DNA of 64,000 nucleotides from Lophius americanus (taxonomy: Eukaryota; Chordata; Actinopteri; Lophiiformes; Lophiidae): contig JBBDHG010000157.1 of NCBI GenBank assembly GCA_037951165.1, positions 1-64,000 on the forward strand, given 5' to 3'. Below, piece by piece: positions 1 through 11,260 of this stretch. The notes beneath the pieces were generated by a model, which was not told the origin of the DNA, did no database searches, and was given only the letters and a program-made list of their open reading frames with translations. Made by a program: the position numbers and the translations under genes. Position 1 is the first letter of the stretch, and each line of letters starts with the position of its first letter.

Positions 1-85
1 CTTTCAAAGCTACAGTTTTCACACTTTCCCCCCCGAGACCCCCGAGACCCCCGGACTCACAGCAGTTTCAGAAGAGACAGAGAGA

Positions 86-131
86 GATGGATGGATGGAT
101 GGATGGATGGACGGATGGATGGATGGATGGA
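86..131. repeat. (GGAT)n microsatellite
   Basis: A tetranucleotide tract of about 11 units with one substitution (ACGG). It directly abuts the LINE fragment on its right. Confidence 0.95.
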
Positions 132-200
132 CCCAGTGGCTACATGTATATGCTATAGAGTAAGGGGCCGAGGACGGAGCCCAGGGGGACACCATGTCTT
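132..200 (-). mobile_element. LINE reverse-transcriptase fragment
   Basis: Read on the minus strand, 134-197 translates to [18 protein letters not shown], a stop, then PLG. This matches the GVPQGSxLGPLLFxxYMxPLG block (RT motif B region) of L2/Rex-like teleost LINEs. The catalytic YADD motif that should follow is absent, and the fragment is cut off by the GGAT microsatellite. It is a dead scrap carrying an in-frame stop. Related scraps lie at 48090-48300 and 63625-63740. Confidence 0.75.
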
Positions 201-375
201 TTTCTTTTCTTTTTTCTTTTAAACATAAAATAGCATTTGAGGATTTACTAAAAAGAAATTATTTAACTTGATGAAACAGAAAGAATATAATTAATGAATG
301 CCCCCCAAAAACATAAAATACACGGAGAAATACTTTTTACAATGTTTTCAGTATTTCTGTTTATTCCTGATTACA
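201..375. other. No feature seen
   Basis: A CT-rich stretch followed by AT-rich DNA. The short open frame running from 298 into the next repeat has no recognisable domain. Confidence 0.5.
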
Positions 376-690
376 TCCCCGAAAAACCTCTGGGATATTA
401 TGGAATCATCATCATCATCGCCGCCGCCACGGATCCTCCGCGATAACTCAAAAACTATTTCATGGATCATTTTCATTGTGAGGAAGAACTGGAGTGACTT
501 TTCTGGAGAAGTCGGTTGTATGTTTCCAACACTAGATTTAACTCTAAATGTTTTGGAACATAATTTCTCAACCGTTGGTCCGATTTATTCCAAATCTGAT
601 GAATCAAGGAGATCTACGCCGTAAATATCATATTTCCCTCTATATTCATATTTTCCTCACTAGGGGGAGTTCTTTTGCATTCACGGGGAG
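376..690 (+). repeat. Dispersed AGGGGGAGC-family repeat, copy 1
   Basis: This copy shows most of the family modules in order: a CCCCGAAAA-like end, TCATC runs, GATAACTCAAAAACTATTTC, GAGGAAGAACTGGAGTGA, a degenerate CACTAG module, TTTCTCAACCGTTGG, a GAATCAAGGAGATCTA block and CACTAGGGGGAGTT. The last, ACAACGCAGGGG module is missing. No coding potential is seen. The family has about 20 partial copies in the window. Confidence 0.8.
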
Positions 691-1635
691 GTCAGAGGTC
701 AAACTCAGCCTCACATGAACGTGGTCGCACCTTCACATAGCGCAATACGCAAATGGCGTCGCCTTCGTGAGAAACTTGGGTCTCTGTAGGAGACGGGCGT
801 TGAACCGCTCTCCCGCTCTAAACGCTGCATGCTATCAGCGAGCTAAGTTTGAACTCATGCTAGCGGTAGCTCTGCGTTCGTAGCTGAAATCAGAACAGAA
901 CAGAACGTTCCTCAGGCTGAGGATCCCGATCCTCCTCATGTACACATTACAAAAAAGGTCATTTCACCGAATGCTAATCTCGCTTAAAAGCCATGATCGC
1001 GCAAAAACAAATATACCAACCTTTCTGCCGCCGCCGCCGCCGCCGCCGTTCCAGAACAGTCCTGCCCTCCATCAACACATTCATTCTCTTTAACGCGACC
1101 TGATACTCGTTCCTCCGAAAGCTTTGAAAATGTCAGCGTTGTCACAGGACTAGTTTAGCATTCCTGAAAGTGACAAGGGCTTTGCATTTAGATTGTGAAA
1201 TGCCCCGAGGTCTCCGGCGCGGTCGTCCATCTTGTGCTCCGGATAGACTCCATCATAACGACGAGGCCGGGCGACCTTTTCAGAACGCGGAGAAATCCTC
1301 TCAGAGAAACGGGTATTATTTGGGAGATCTCTTGGGCCCTCCCACCCCCCCGAGAGTTAGAGGATAAAATAACGAGCAGTGGTCTTGGAGACGGCGGGAA
1401 ACGAAACGGAAGAAGTTTGAAGCGTTTAAGGAGATGAGGGAGGAAAGGAAAGGAGGAGATGTTGGACCACATTTTAACTCCTGATGAGTCTGAACTCAAA
1501 CTTGAACCAACAGCTCCCCCTTCAGACCCCCCTCAGCCCTAAATGTGTCTGACTGAGTCTCAGGCCAATTAGTGATACGTCCTACGAAGCCCGTTGTCCA
1601 GATCTGCTCTCCGGCGGGGAAGTGGACCGTCTCCA
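691..1635. other. No gene seen; short (CCG)n at 1027-1048
   Basis: Mixed-composition DNA with a short GCC/CCG tract of about seven units. Short overlapping frames on both strands around 1170-1500 have no recognisable domain or splice context. Confidence 0.5.
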
Positions 1636-1671
1636 CCTCCTCCTCTTCCTCCTCTTCCTCCTCTTCCTCCT
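1636..1671. repeat. (CTCCTCTTC)n polypyrimidine tract
   Basis: A short TCC/TCT polypyrimidine tract of about four 9-bp units. The Glu-rich and Pro-rich short frames over it are by-products. Confidence 0.85.
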
Positions 1672-2513
1672 GAAACAAAGCAGACAACCGTGAAGATCCA
1701 ACTATTCAGGTCTTTTATACTGGACCGTACTTTGTTAGAGAAGAGGCCGGGAGCTTTTTCCTGCAGTGTTAAGATTCTTGTGATTATGGGATGTTTTGTG
1801 TGTAGATAGATTTTTAAAACAGATTCTAGTCCGTTTCATTTCTGAGGCAGCAGATCAGTTATAATATTTGTCTCAGGTCAAAGATCCGGTCTGAACCGTG
1901 ATTCTACAGCAACCCGACAATCTCCACGTGTGAAAGTACTTGGCAGCTGTTAAATTACTTTTTAACAGGCAGAAACCTCGGCCAGACCCTGTTTTTTTAG
2001 CTTGGCACCTGATAGTCCGTTTCTTTTCTTGGAACTCGTTTAAGATGAAAAAAAAGAGACTGGAGAGTTTTTCTGCAGCCAGAAGTCCAGTGGACCGGTA
2101 CCACATGTACTCGTGCAGATGGTTGGTAAACAGTGGACCGCCGTCGCTCTTCTGATTGTTTATTTTCCTGTTTTGTTTTTTCCGACGGTGCTCCGACCCG
2201 CGTCCTGGTTCTGCAGGTGGAAGCCGACATTTAGAGTCTGAGTTCATCCGGTCCGTAACTTTCATTCAGTGGAACCTTTGGCTGACTGAGACCCGACACT
2301 CCTGCGAGGCTCCCACCGGCGGGTCGTAGATATTTGATGATTCAATTTCAAAAGAGGATATTCTGGTCCGGGCCAAGAGAGACGCTGCAGTTCAGTCCGA
2401 GGTTGTCCGTGTGGAAATAAACAGAACCTTCCTGCTGCAGACCCACCAGGACGAGTCCAGGAATATCTGGACTCGTATAAAAAGCTGAGCTGAAATGACT
2501 TCCTGTTTCCTGG
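1672..2513. other. No gene seen
   Basis: Unique-looking DNA. Overlapping frames on both strands at 1873-2265 show no family motif. Confidence 0.5.
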
Positions 2514-2560
2514 TTTAAAGGTGCAGTGTGTAAAAATGTAGGAGTGTGTCTTGAGTTCAC

Positions 2561-2605
<45 letters not shown>

Positions 2606-3321
2606 GAGAGAGAGAGAGGGGGGGGGGGGTCCGTGGACGAGTGACTCTGATCCCTCATCTGTTAGACTTTAAACGGCCGTACGTTGCCTGAGTGTTCACT
2701 AGGGGGCAGCACACCGCCACAGGGGGGTCGTTCCAGGAGGTGATCTTCTGTCAGACCCCAGAGGTGATCACATTTTAAATGACGTTACGACGTTGTTGAC
2801 CTTTTATGTTTCTGACTGCTTTCATGTTTATTACATTCTTCTCTTCCCGATTGTCTTTGGACCACCTCACCCTAACAACACAAACATCCCTCCAGTGGTT
2901 CTGGACCAATTCTTGAGAATTTATGGCCCAATTCTTTGGGTGATAAAGCTCCCCCTAGTGTCAGAAACATACAACCCATCTCTCACAAAATCAATCCAGT
3001 TCTTCCACGCATTAAGATCTATTTAATTATAAAGTTTGAAAATGATCCATGATATATTCTTTGAGTTATATCCGGAAACAATTGTTTTTGTAAAAAAGAA
3101 TTATATAAAAGGAGCTCCCCCTGGTGAGTAAAATGTAAACTAGAGAACCAACTGAACTGTCTCCAAATAACTCCAGTTCTTCCTCGCATTGAAGATCTAT
3201 CAGGTTTCAAAATTGGAAAATAATCCATGATATAGCTTTTCAGTTATCGCGCTAACATGACGGATCATCGTAACATCCCCGACTTTCTGGGAGGATAAAA
3301 TTATACAAACTGCACCTTTAA
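2514..3321. mobile_element. Element bounded by TTTAAAGGTGCAGT inverted termini
   Basis: The left end TTTAAAGGTGCAGTGTGTAA (2514-2533) is matched by the reverse complement of the right end (about 3298-3321, TTAAAGGTGCAGTTTGTA). Inside are a TA/GA/G microsatellite and, at about 2865-3290, an AGGGGGAGC-family segment in minus orientation with its CCCAGAAAGTCGGGGAT end next to the right terminus. No transposase frame is present, so this is probably a non-autonomous DNA transposon or nested insertion. I found no clear 8-bp target-site duplication. Similar termini (AAAGGAGCAGTG) occur near 41310 and 62450. Confidence 0.55.
2562..2629. repeat. Compound (TA)n-(GA)n-(G)n microsatellite
   Basis: Twenty TA units run into about eight GA units and then a 12-G tract. 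Confidence 0.95.
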
Positions 3322-3636
3322 GTTGAGAGAACCTCAGTGGGAGACAATAATGAACGTGTCCAGGTCTTCTACTCTATAGTCTTCTTAGGGTATCTGTTCC
3401 TGCAGCCTCGCTGTGAGACATGAAGGAACACGGACCTCCACAGCAGCATCCATCCTACAGTAATGGATTACTGGTGCAGGATGACAAGGACGAAGCGGAG
3501 TTCACGGTCCTGACGCGACTTTATACTTAATGTGCCTTCACAGGCGTTTTTTTCTCACACCATCTAGACAGAGCCAGGAGCTTTTATTTATTTTTTGTCG
3601 GGATTCTTCTGCACAGAGCAGAGAATCGACTCTTAA
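3322..3636. other. No feature seen
   Basis: Mixed-composition DNA between the TIR element and the large 8-bp array. Confidence 0.5.
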
Positions 3637-4790
3637 GTCCATATGTCCATATGTCCATATGTCCATATGTCCATATGTTCATATGTCCATATGTTCATAT
3701 GTCCATATGTCCATATGTCCATATGTTCATATGTTCATATGTCCAAATGTCCATATGTCCATATGTTCATATGTCCATATGTCTTTATGTCCATATGTCC
3801 ATATGTTCATATGTCCATATCATCATATGTCCATATATTCATATGTCCATATGTTCATATGTCCATATATTCATATGTCCATATGTTCATATGTCCTTAT
3901 GTCCATATGTCCATATCTTCATATGTCCATATGTCCATATGTCCATATGTCGATATCTTCATATGTCCATATGTTCGTATGTTCATATCTTCATATGTCC
4001 ATATGTCCATATGTCGATATCTTCATATGTCCATATGTTCCTATGTCCATATGTCGATATCTTCATATGTTCATATGTTCATATGTCCATATGTCTTTAT
4101 GTCCATATGTCGATATCTTCATATGTCCATATGTTCATATGTCCATATCTTCATATGTCCATATGTCTTTATGTCCATATGTCGATATCTTCATATGTCC
4201 ATATGTTCATATGTCCATATCTTCATATGTCCATATGTCTTTATGTCCATATGTCCATATCTTCATATGTCGATATCTTCATATGTCCATAAGTTCATAT
4301 GTCCATATGTCCATATGTCCATATGTCCATATGTTCATATGTCCATATGTTCATATGTCCATATGTCCATATGTCGATATCTTCATATGTCCATATGTTC
4401 ATATGTTCATATGTCCATATGTCTTTATGTCCATATGTCGATATCTTCATATGTCCATATGTTCATATGTCCATATGTCCATATGTTCATATGTCCATAT
4501 GTTCATATGTTCGTATGTCCATATGTTCATATGTCCATATGTTCATATGTCCATATGTTCATTTCTTCATATGTCCATATGTTCATATGTCCATATGTTC
4601 ATATGTCCATATGTCCATATCTTCATATGTTCATATGTTCATATATTCATATGTCCATATGTCCATATGTTCATATGTTCATATGTTCATATATTCATAT
4701 GTCCATATGTTCATATGTTCATATGTCCATATCTCCATATGTCCATATATTCATATGTCCATATCTTCATATGTCCATGTCCTTCATATG
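3637..4790 (+). repeat. 8-bp CATATGTC/CATATGTT minisatellite array (~1.15 kb)
   Basis: About 144 units in strict 8-bp register. Variants are CATATGTC, CATATGTT, CATATCTT, CGATATCTT-type and CTTTATGT-type units. The markers GTCTTTAT at 4093, 4165 and 4237 are exactly 72 bp apart, giving a higher-order repeat of nine units. Because 8 is not a multiple of 3, each frame reads the same 8-codon cycle (HMSICPYV), so all three plus frames stay open for hundreds of codons. These frames are not genes. Nearly every unit carries CATATG, a palindromic CANNTG sequence. Confidence 0.97.
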
Positions 4791-5710
4791 TTTATTCCTT
4801 CTCGTCCATATGGCAGAAGAGCTAAACCATCGATTACAGTCGTTAAAACAATGAGCAGTTTGTAGAATTTCCTGTTGAACCCGAAATCCAAACGATGAGG
4901 TTCTGCTGGCAGGAGAAGAAAATAGAGAGATCCACCTCCGTCCCTCTACGCCTCCTCTTTCAAGTCTTTCCTTGGAGATCTCAGATCGGGAAGAAAAGGA
5001 TTAGCAGAGGAATTACCAACTTGTTTAAGTCCAAAGCGAGGCGGCGCCGGTCGGCCATTTGTCTCCGGCTTGGTTCTAGCAAGAGCAAAAAAAAAGTCCA
5101 GCAATTACTTTCGGGCTGACCTGAGGGGGGTCAGGAAAGTGGGCTTTTGTAATCCCTGCTGTTGTACAATGGAAGTTGCCTCTACTTACATTCACACCAG
5201 CTTACATCAGAATTCCCCGCTCATGTTCTGGTGGGGCCCGTAAGATCAATCCACTCAGAAAGCCCGGCTACGGATGTGTAGCCGGCGTTTATTAAGCCTT
5301 CCAGAGTTGATTTTTAATTAACCAGCTTTATGTCAATTCCCCAGAACCTGAAGGGTTCAGAATGTGGTGGTGCTGAGCGGATGTTTGAGTCCGATTTCCA
5401 TTACCAGCCGATGACCTCATTCCTGCGGAAGGCCCCGTTCTCACAACCGGGCCCGAGACGAAGACGAGGGTTTTTTTCCAGCTTCATTGTGAAGATGAGG
5501 CTGGTACAAGAATACAATCAGAAGGTGTGAACGGAACCTGAGATCCATAAAGAGCTACTGTTGGTCCGCGGCGCTGAAAAAAACTGTTTTGAATTAGACT
5601 TTTAAAAAGTCCAGTTGAGAAATAATTGAAAAAAAAGAAAAAAAATAGAGTAAAAATTCAATAACATTAAAAAGAAAGTTTAATACACAATTATCAATGC
5701 AATAAAAAAC
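4791..5710. other. No gene seen
   Basis: Mixed DNA. An AT-rich patch near 5305-5340 contains TTTTTAATTAACCAGC, a homeodomain-like motif, but I cannot show conservation. A-rich runs occur at 5620-5650. Confidence 0.45.
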
Positions 5711-5745
5711 GGGCGTGGCCAAACCCCTCTGTGGGCGTGGCCAAA
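5711..5745 (+). repeat. Two 22-bp direct repeats containing GGGCGTGGCC
   Basis: GGGCGTGGCCAAAC occurs at 5711 and 5733. A related GGGCGTGGCC is seen near 7371. Confidence 0.8.
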
Positions 5746-5924
5746 CACACTGGAGGAACAGTGACAATGTGTTCAGAACCAAAATTAAATTTTTCAAAAT
5801 TCAAAAATATTACAAATTTTATAAATAAATAAGTTACTAATAAATAAAGAATTAAAATCTATAGCCTGTTTTAATAAAATAGTTCATATTTTACTCAAAC
5901 AAACAAACAAAAAAAAAAAACAAC

Positions 5925-6012
5925 TTCACATTCAACTTGAAGAGTTCAATCCGGTGGATTGCTTGTACAACGCAGGGGATTGGGGCCTTTCGGGGGATTG
6001 TACCCTTACTGT
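5925..6012 (+). repeat. Dispersed family, terminal module only
   Basis: Contains the GAGTTCAATC...GATTGCTTGTACAACGC lead-in and ACAACGCAGGGGATTGGGG at 5967-5985, then TTTCGGGGGAT. This is the last ~90 bp of the dispersed family consensus without the upstream modules. Confidence 0.75.
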
Positions 6013-6175
6013 CGGCGGACGACAACGTAGATCCAGTTGATGATTTTACTTTGACGTACAGGAACTAGTTTCACAAACATCCTGAGCTGCCCGGTTCCCA
6101 GGGACCGAAGGGTGACCCGGCATTTTTTGGACCATCTCAGTTTGACCCGTTTATGACCCGTGAAATCAAGAGTTT
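6013..6175. other. No feature seen
   Basis: Unremarkable DNA between two repeats. Confidence 0.5.
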
Positions 6176-6247
6176 AATAAGTGTGTGTGTGGATAAACTT
6201 AATAAGTGTGTGTGTGGATAAACTTAATAAGTGTGTGTGTGGATAAA
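6176..6247 (+). repeat. 25-bp minisatellite, three copies
   Basis: Near-perfect tandem units beginning AATAAGTGTGTGTGTGG and ending ATAAACTT. Confidence 0.95.
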
Positions 6248-6569
6248 CACTGATTCTTCCTTTCCAGGGCTTTGATGTCACCCTAAACCAGGAATAGATT
6301 TATTCTGTGGACCAACAACATTTATGAGGAGAGGTTTTTTTCCCCCATGGAAAAGATTCTAACCGGGCCAGTGCATCCTACTGAACGGTTTTACAGAATT
6401 TAATTGAAATGTTTATTTTGAATATGTTAAAAAAAACATAAAAAACAGCAACAAAAAATTATTTAAAAAAAAAAAAACTTTATTATTTTTTTTAAATAAA
6501 AAACAATAAAATCTATTCAAATGTATTTAATTATATACATCAAACATTAGATTTGGTTTACATATTCCA

Positions 6570-7204
6570 TTATTTTATTATATCATATTATATCTTATTA
6601 TATTATATTATATCTTATTATATTATATTATATTATATTATATTAGATTATATTAGATTAGATTATATCTTATTAAATTATATTATATTATATTATTGTA
6701 TATTATATCTTATTATATTATATTATATTAGATTATATTATATTAGATTATATTAGATTATATCTTATTAAATTATATTATATTATATTATTGTATATTA
6801 TATCTTATTATATTATATTATATTATATTAGATTAGATTATATTAGATTATATTAGATTATATTAGATTAAATTAGATTATATCTTATTAAATTATATTA
6901 TATTATATTATATTATATTATATTATATTAGATTAGATTAGATTAGATTATATTATATTAGATTAGATTATATTAGATTATATTTTATTAGATTATATCT
7001 TATTAAATTATATTATATTATATTATATTATATTATATTAGATTATATCTTATTAAATTATATTATATTATATTATATTATTTTATATCTTATTATATTA
7101 TATTATATTATATTATATTATATTACATTATATTATATTATATTATATTATATTATATTATATTATATTTTATTAGATTATATTACATTATATTAGACTA
7201 TATC
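6570..7204. repeat. Pentanucleotide (TTATA)n array, ~0.63 kb
   Basis: An almost pure A/T array in 5-bp register, with scattered GATTA and TCTTA variant units. Longer variant blocks recur (for example the TATCTTATTAAATTATATTA series), indicating local block duplication. The open frame at 6553-6756 is a by-product. Flanking 6420-6540 is also very A-rich. Confidence 0.95.
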
Positions 7205-7705
7205 ATTTTTATAAACCGTTAATCCTGTTCAGGGTCAAATGTCTAGATATTCATGATCTTATTTACATCAAAAGAGGAAGATAAAACTAAGAAAGAATGA
7301 AAGTAAATAAACACATAAACCCCTCAATCCCTCATCATCATCAGCTCATTAGAATAATTCTACTAAGAGGGGCGTGGCCATCAGAGTTCATGATGTTCTC
7401 CAGCAGAGGGCACTGCTAAATGCTCTCTTGACCCCAGAGCTCCCTGGTGGCCCACCGGGATCATCCCACCTACTTCTGTATTCCAGAGCAGTTTGCATGA
7501 CAGGATTAAAAAAAGAGGAATAAGAAAAGAGGCGTTCATTGTTGATTGATGGTATTTTTTTTGACTTCCTGTCTCAGCTCTGACTCTCTGACAGATGAAA
7601 CGTTTGTTGGCGTCTATCTTCACGGTTGGAATCCTTATTTCTTTTTTCTCCGAAAAGCGTGGATGGAATGTGCCTCGAATCTGTGCCAGAGCGAGACCCC
7701 CTGAC
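7205..7705. other. No gene seen
   Basis: Mixed DNA. Minus-strand short frames have no recognisable family. Confidence 0.5.
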
Positions 7706-7981
7706 CAGCCATAATATTATAACCAGCGACTGCTGGAGGGAATAACAGGGACGATGTGACCGCAGTGGCGGTGGGTGGGACTAATGTGGATGTTTCCGGT
7801 CCTCCTGTTGGAATGAGGAAGGATTGGAGTGACTTTAAGAAATACATGAATTGTTGTGGCCAGGCGACTGGGTCAGACCCACGCATCTTCCAGAACTTTA
7901 AGGATATGCTGCTAACAGAACATCTTCAGAGGACTCGTGGAGTCGGCGCTATAATTGGCAGGTGGTTATAATGTTTTGGCT
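7706..7981 (+). mobile_element. Internally deleted Tc1/mariner-type transposon
   Basis: Terminal inverted repeats are seen: CAGCCATAATATTATAACCA (7706-7725) and TGGTTATAATGTTTTGGCT (7963-7981). Internal sequence such as AAGGATTGGAGTGACTTTAA and GGCGACTGGGTCAGA matches the 5' transposase region, and TAAGGATATGCTGCTAACA plus CTTCAGAGGACTCGTGGAGT match the 3' transposase region, of the widespread teleost Tc1-like element as I remember it. The middle (about 1 kb in a full element) is missing, so this copy is a 276-bp deletion derivative with no intact transposase. Confidence 0.85.
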
Positions 7982-8609
7982 TTTTAACGTTCTGGAGAAC
8001 GTTGGACGTGGGACAAACTGGCCGTCGCCCAGAAGACTGATGGTTCTGTCTGAGTTGCCGTGGCGTTTCTCAAAGCAGACAGGATGTGCTTTGGACCGGT
8101 TCCAGCAGTTCCCAGAAAAGAACACGAACAGAATCAGGAGGAAACTTTCCAAGGAAGCTTTCGGAATAATCGCTTTGTTATTTCTGTCCGTGAAAAAGCT
8201 GTAAAATGTTTTTATCCTCTTGAAATGTCAAATAGGAATAAGATTGACAACCGGCTACTGGATCAGAGCTAGAGAACGAACGTAATCCAGCTGAAGGCAC
8301 ATAAAGATCATTTCTGCTCCCGACGGGAAAGTTTGATTTGAGTAGTTGGAAAAAAAGAAAAAATGAAAAAAAGAAGATTCCCACATCTTTAGCGTTTATT
8401 CTCCACAAACACGATCGTTGCTTTAAAGCTCTTTGTATCGTAAAAATAAGACGTAATAGTCGAACTAATCTCGTACTGTCATCGAGAAAGCCCCCCAAAA
8501 AATCCCCTGCGTTGTGCAAGAAAATGATTCTTCTCAAAGTTAAATGTGACGTTTGTTCCTCGGTATTTTAAAATAAAGGTATATTTAGTGAGTAAATGAT
8601 CAACTATTA
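7982..8609. other. No gene seen
   Basis: Overlapping frames on both strands at 7949-8571 look like chance frames; no domain is recognised. Confidence 0.45.
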
Positions 8610-9010
8610 TATTATATATATATGTTATATGAACTAAAACATGATACATATACATGACAGATCTCCTTTAGTCGATTTAGACGCAACAAATTCGAGCGAC
8701 ATCGGATCAACGGTTGAGAAGTTATCAGACTTTTGGAGGTAAAACTCCCTCTAGTGTTGGAAATGTAGAACAGACCTTTACTGGAATCAATCCAGTTCTT
8801 CCTCGTCCTAAAATCTATGGAATGTAAAGTTTAAAAAAAGAAAAACATCAAATGGTCTATGAGTTAGTCCTGGAAAACTAAATCGGTCCAATGGTTGAGA
8901 GATGAAGCCCCCCCTAGTGTCAGAAACATAAAACTGGTCTTAGCCAAAATCATTCCAGTTCTTCCTCACACTACGGTTTATCTGGATATGAAGTTTGTAA
9001 ATAATTGTTT
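8610..9010 (-). repeat. Dispersed AGGGGGAGC-family, two tandem minus-oriented subunits
   Basis: Two successive CTCCCTCTAGTG/CCCCCCCTAGTG modules (about 8747 and 8908), each followed by GAAATGTAGAAC/GAAACATAAAAC and a TCCAGTTCTTCCTC block. The GATCTCCTTTAGTCG and CAACGGTTGAGAAG modules are upstream, as expected for the reverse orientation. Confidence 0.75.
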
Positions 9011-9365
9011 GTAATCTCAGATTCTAGGAAGAAAAATACTGAACCGTTAAACACAGAACACGGCGGGGGGGTTCTGGTCACGGGGGTCCAGCTAAGCAGA
9101 ACCTTTGCAGACTTGTTTATGGAATCACCACAGATGCTTTGTTACCAACATCTGCAAATGGAGGTAGCCTCGGTCTGGAACGCATCACAGGAGAGACCCC
9201 ACCCCCACCGACAGTTTCCTCCTCCATCCCCCGACCCCCGCCAGTCATCGTCAGGTCACGACCTCTTCCCTTCAGGCTTCCAGCTCGTGTCTTTAACCCA
9301 CAACTGAAAAGACGATCCACTCGCTTACTATCCTCTTTTCTACATCCCCATCCTTACAGCTGGCT
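9011..9365. other. No gene seen
   Basis: A C-rich patch at 9200-9240; proline-rich short frames only. Confidence 0.5.
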
Positions 9366-9582
9366 TTGATGTCATTTTGGCAACATTGGATTTGATGCAT
9401 TTTGGACTGAATTGACTTTGATGTATTTTGGACATCATTGACTTTGATGTCTTTTGGACAGCATTGACTTTGATGTCTTTTGGACTGCACTTGCTTTGAT
9501 GTCTTCTGACAGCATTGACTTTGATGTCTTCTGACAGCATTGACTTTGATGTCTTTTGGACAGCATTGGCTCTGATGTATTT
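9366..9582 (+). repeat. ~26-bp minisatellite, about eight copies
   Basis: Imperfect units built of TTTGATGTCTTTTGGACA followed by GCATTGAC. Left-hand units are more divergent; two adjacent units share TCTTCTGACA. Minus-strand frames over it are by-products. Confidence 0.93.
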
Positions 9583-9719
9583 CGTCCTCTTAGTGTTGTG
9601 TTTTTTTTCCCTGCAGATGAAGTTCAGGACCGGGTCACACCTCCCGCCCAGAACCCCCCCCCACCCCCCTCCTCTAATAACTCTAGTTTAACAAAGCTGC
9701 TGCCAGAGATTGTTTTCTT
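9583..9719. other. No feature seen
   Basis: Includes a C-rich tract near 9652-9670. Confidence 0.5.
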
Positions 9720-9905
9720 TCATATCAAGAAGGTTCTGAGTTCAAATCCCCCAGGGGACGTAACGGGTTCCCCCCGGGTTCCTCCCACACGGTCCACAAA
9801 TATACAGTTTGAAGTGACGGAATCTGGTGAGAATGTGGTCCTGGTGTTGGTCCTGCAGTGACCCGGGGGTCTGGTCAGGAGTGTAACCCACCTTTCACCC
9901 CCTGT
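9720..9905 (+). mobile_element. Degenerate teleost retroposon (tRNA-type B box)
   Basis: AAGGTTCTGAGTTCAAATCCC resembles a tRNA B box in context. It is followed by CCGGGTTCCTCCCACAC and later CTGGTCAGGAGTGTAACCC, the order found in a high-copy fish retroposon (GGTTC...TCCTCCCACAGTCCA...CAGGGTGTACCCC). Related fragments are at 37490-37640 (minus) and 44400-44545. Confidence 0.6.
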
Positions 9906-11099
9906 CAGCCAAGATGAAGATTACGATGAAGAAGAAGAAAAAGGAAAACTATTAATAATCATTAAAAAAAAGAAACTCCTTATTTTTGTCCATTGGCTTG
10001 TTTTTCTTTTTAAATCTTCCTCTTCTTCGTTTTTTCATCCGGTCTCCACGGCGCCAACCTACTGTATGTCCTCTCTCAAGTAATCAAAATGTATCACTAT
10101 TATTAATAATAATAATCAAACTTCTTCTTTGTTCTTGCCCTTTTTTCTTTGAACTAATATTAGATCAATATTTAAGCCTTTTAGGATATTTGTCTTCTTT
10201 TTCTTCTTTAAGAGCTTCTCAGATATTTTTCGAGATTCTTTGACCAAACGAGATGAAAAATGAAGTTTCTGTATCTCGTTTAAATCTTCATGTTCAGTGA
10301 TTGTGTCTAAAATAATCTTCTTTGTTCAGTGATTGTGTCTAAAATCTAAATATATCTAAAAAAGATCTTTAGACTAGAAATGAGACAAAAGTTTTTTTAC
10401 AGTGTATTTATTTTAACGGATATAATTAATGTTCCTTTTTTTATTCTGTAGGAATATTCTGGATTGTTTTTGTACATCTGTTTCTTTTTATCAGCTCACT
10501 TTTATCTCCCGCTGCTCGAAATCGTCGACACCAGAACCGAGAACAAACCCGGTTGGAGTGTCTGGACAGATTCTTCCCGAGGAGACGGCAGGTCGCGACC
10601 TCTGTCATCCAGCAGCGCCGGTAAACACTTGGATGAGTCGCCGTGAGAGAACGCAGCCCACCGAGAGCCAGAGTTCAGGGGGACGTTTGTTCGGCGCCGG
10701 GCAGGAAGGTCACCTTAAAAGAGTTCTTCTGTCACGGATCAAGCAGCGCCACCATCATTAAAGAAAAATATATATATTTATATCCTGTTTTTAGAAGGAA
10801 CCGGGTTTGGGTTCGGGTTCTTCCTCCTCCAAGGCCAAACGGTCCTACATGCGTCTGTTTGGATCACCGGAACCGATCGCTGGTTTCTGCAGAATTATCT
10901 TTCTGAGAGAAATGTTGAAAAATGTCTCATTATGTAATAAAAAAATGAGGTTCTGTTTAAAGTTCTGACCGTAGACGTTGGTGGGTGTCACAGCGGAACC
11001 AGATGATCGGACCTGGAGAACTGACGAAAAAAACGATGATGAGGAAGATTTGAAAAAACAAAAATAAGTAGAGTATCATTGTTATATTGATTATTAACA
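9906..11099. other. No gene seen
   Basis: AT-rich DNA with short TAA/TTC runs, a repeated TTCAGTGATTGTGTCTAAAA at about 10293 and 10324, and weak frames at 10429-10906 without recognisable domains. Confidence 0.45.
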
Positions 11100-11153
11100 G
11101 CTTCTTCTTCATCATCTTCTTCATCATCATTTTCTTCTTCTTCTTCTTCTTCC
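11100..11153. repeat. (TTC/ATC)n trinucleotide tract
   Basis: Imperfect TTC units interrupted by ATCATC. Confidence 0.9.
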
Positions 11154-11164
11154 CGTTTTGTCCA

Positions 11165-11260
11165 ATTTTAGGCCACACGAATCGACTTAAGCAGATCTAT
11201 CTCGTATATTTCATATATTACTTTAATTTCTCATATTTTAGCCACTAGGGGGAGCTGGTT
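11165..11260 (+). repeat. Dispersed family fragment
   Basis: Contains GAATCGACTTAAGCAGATCTATC, TATTTCATATATTAC and CACTAGGGGGAGCTGG in consensus order. Confidence 0.7.

Noticed and set aside
3637..4790. CRISPR-like regular repetition in the 8-bp array
   Set aside because: No unique spacers between repeats; it is a plain tandem array in eukaryotic DNA.
3530..4865. Long open frames of 431, 403, 213 and 188 codons
   Set aside because: They are by-products of the 8-bp CATATGTC array, which reads as the same 8-codon cycle in all three frames; no non-repeat domain exists.
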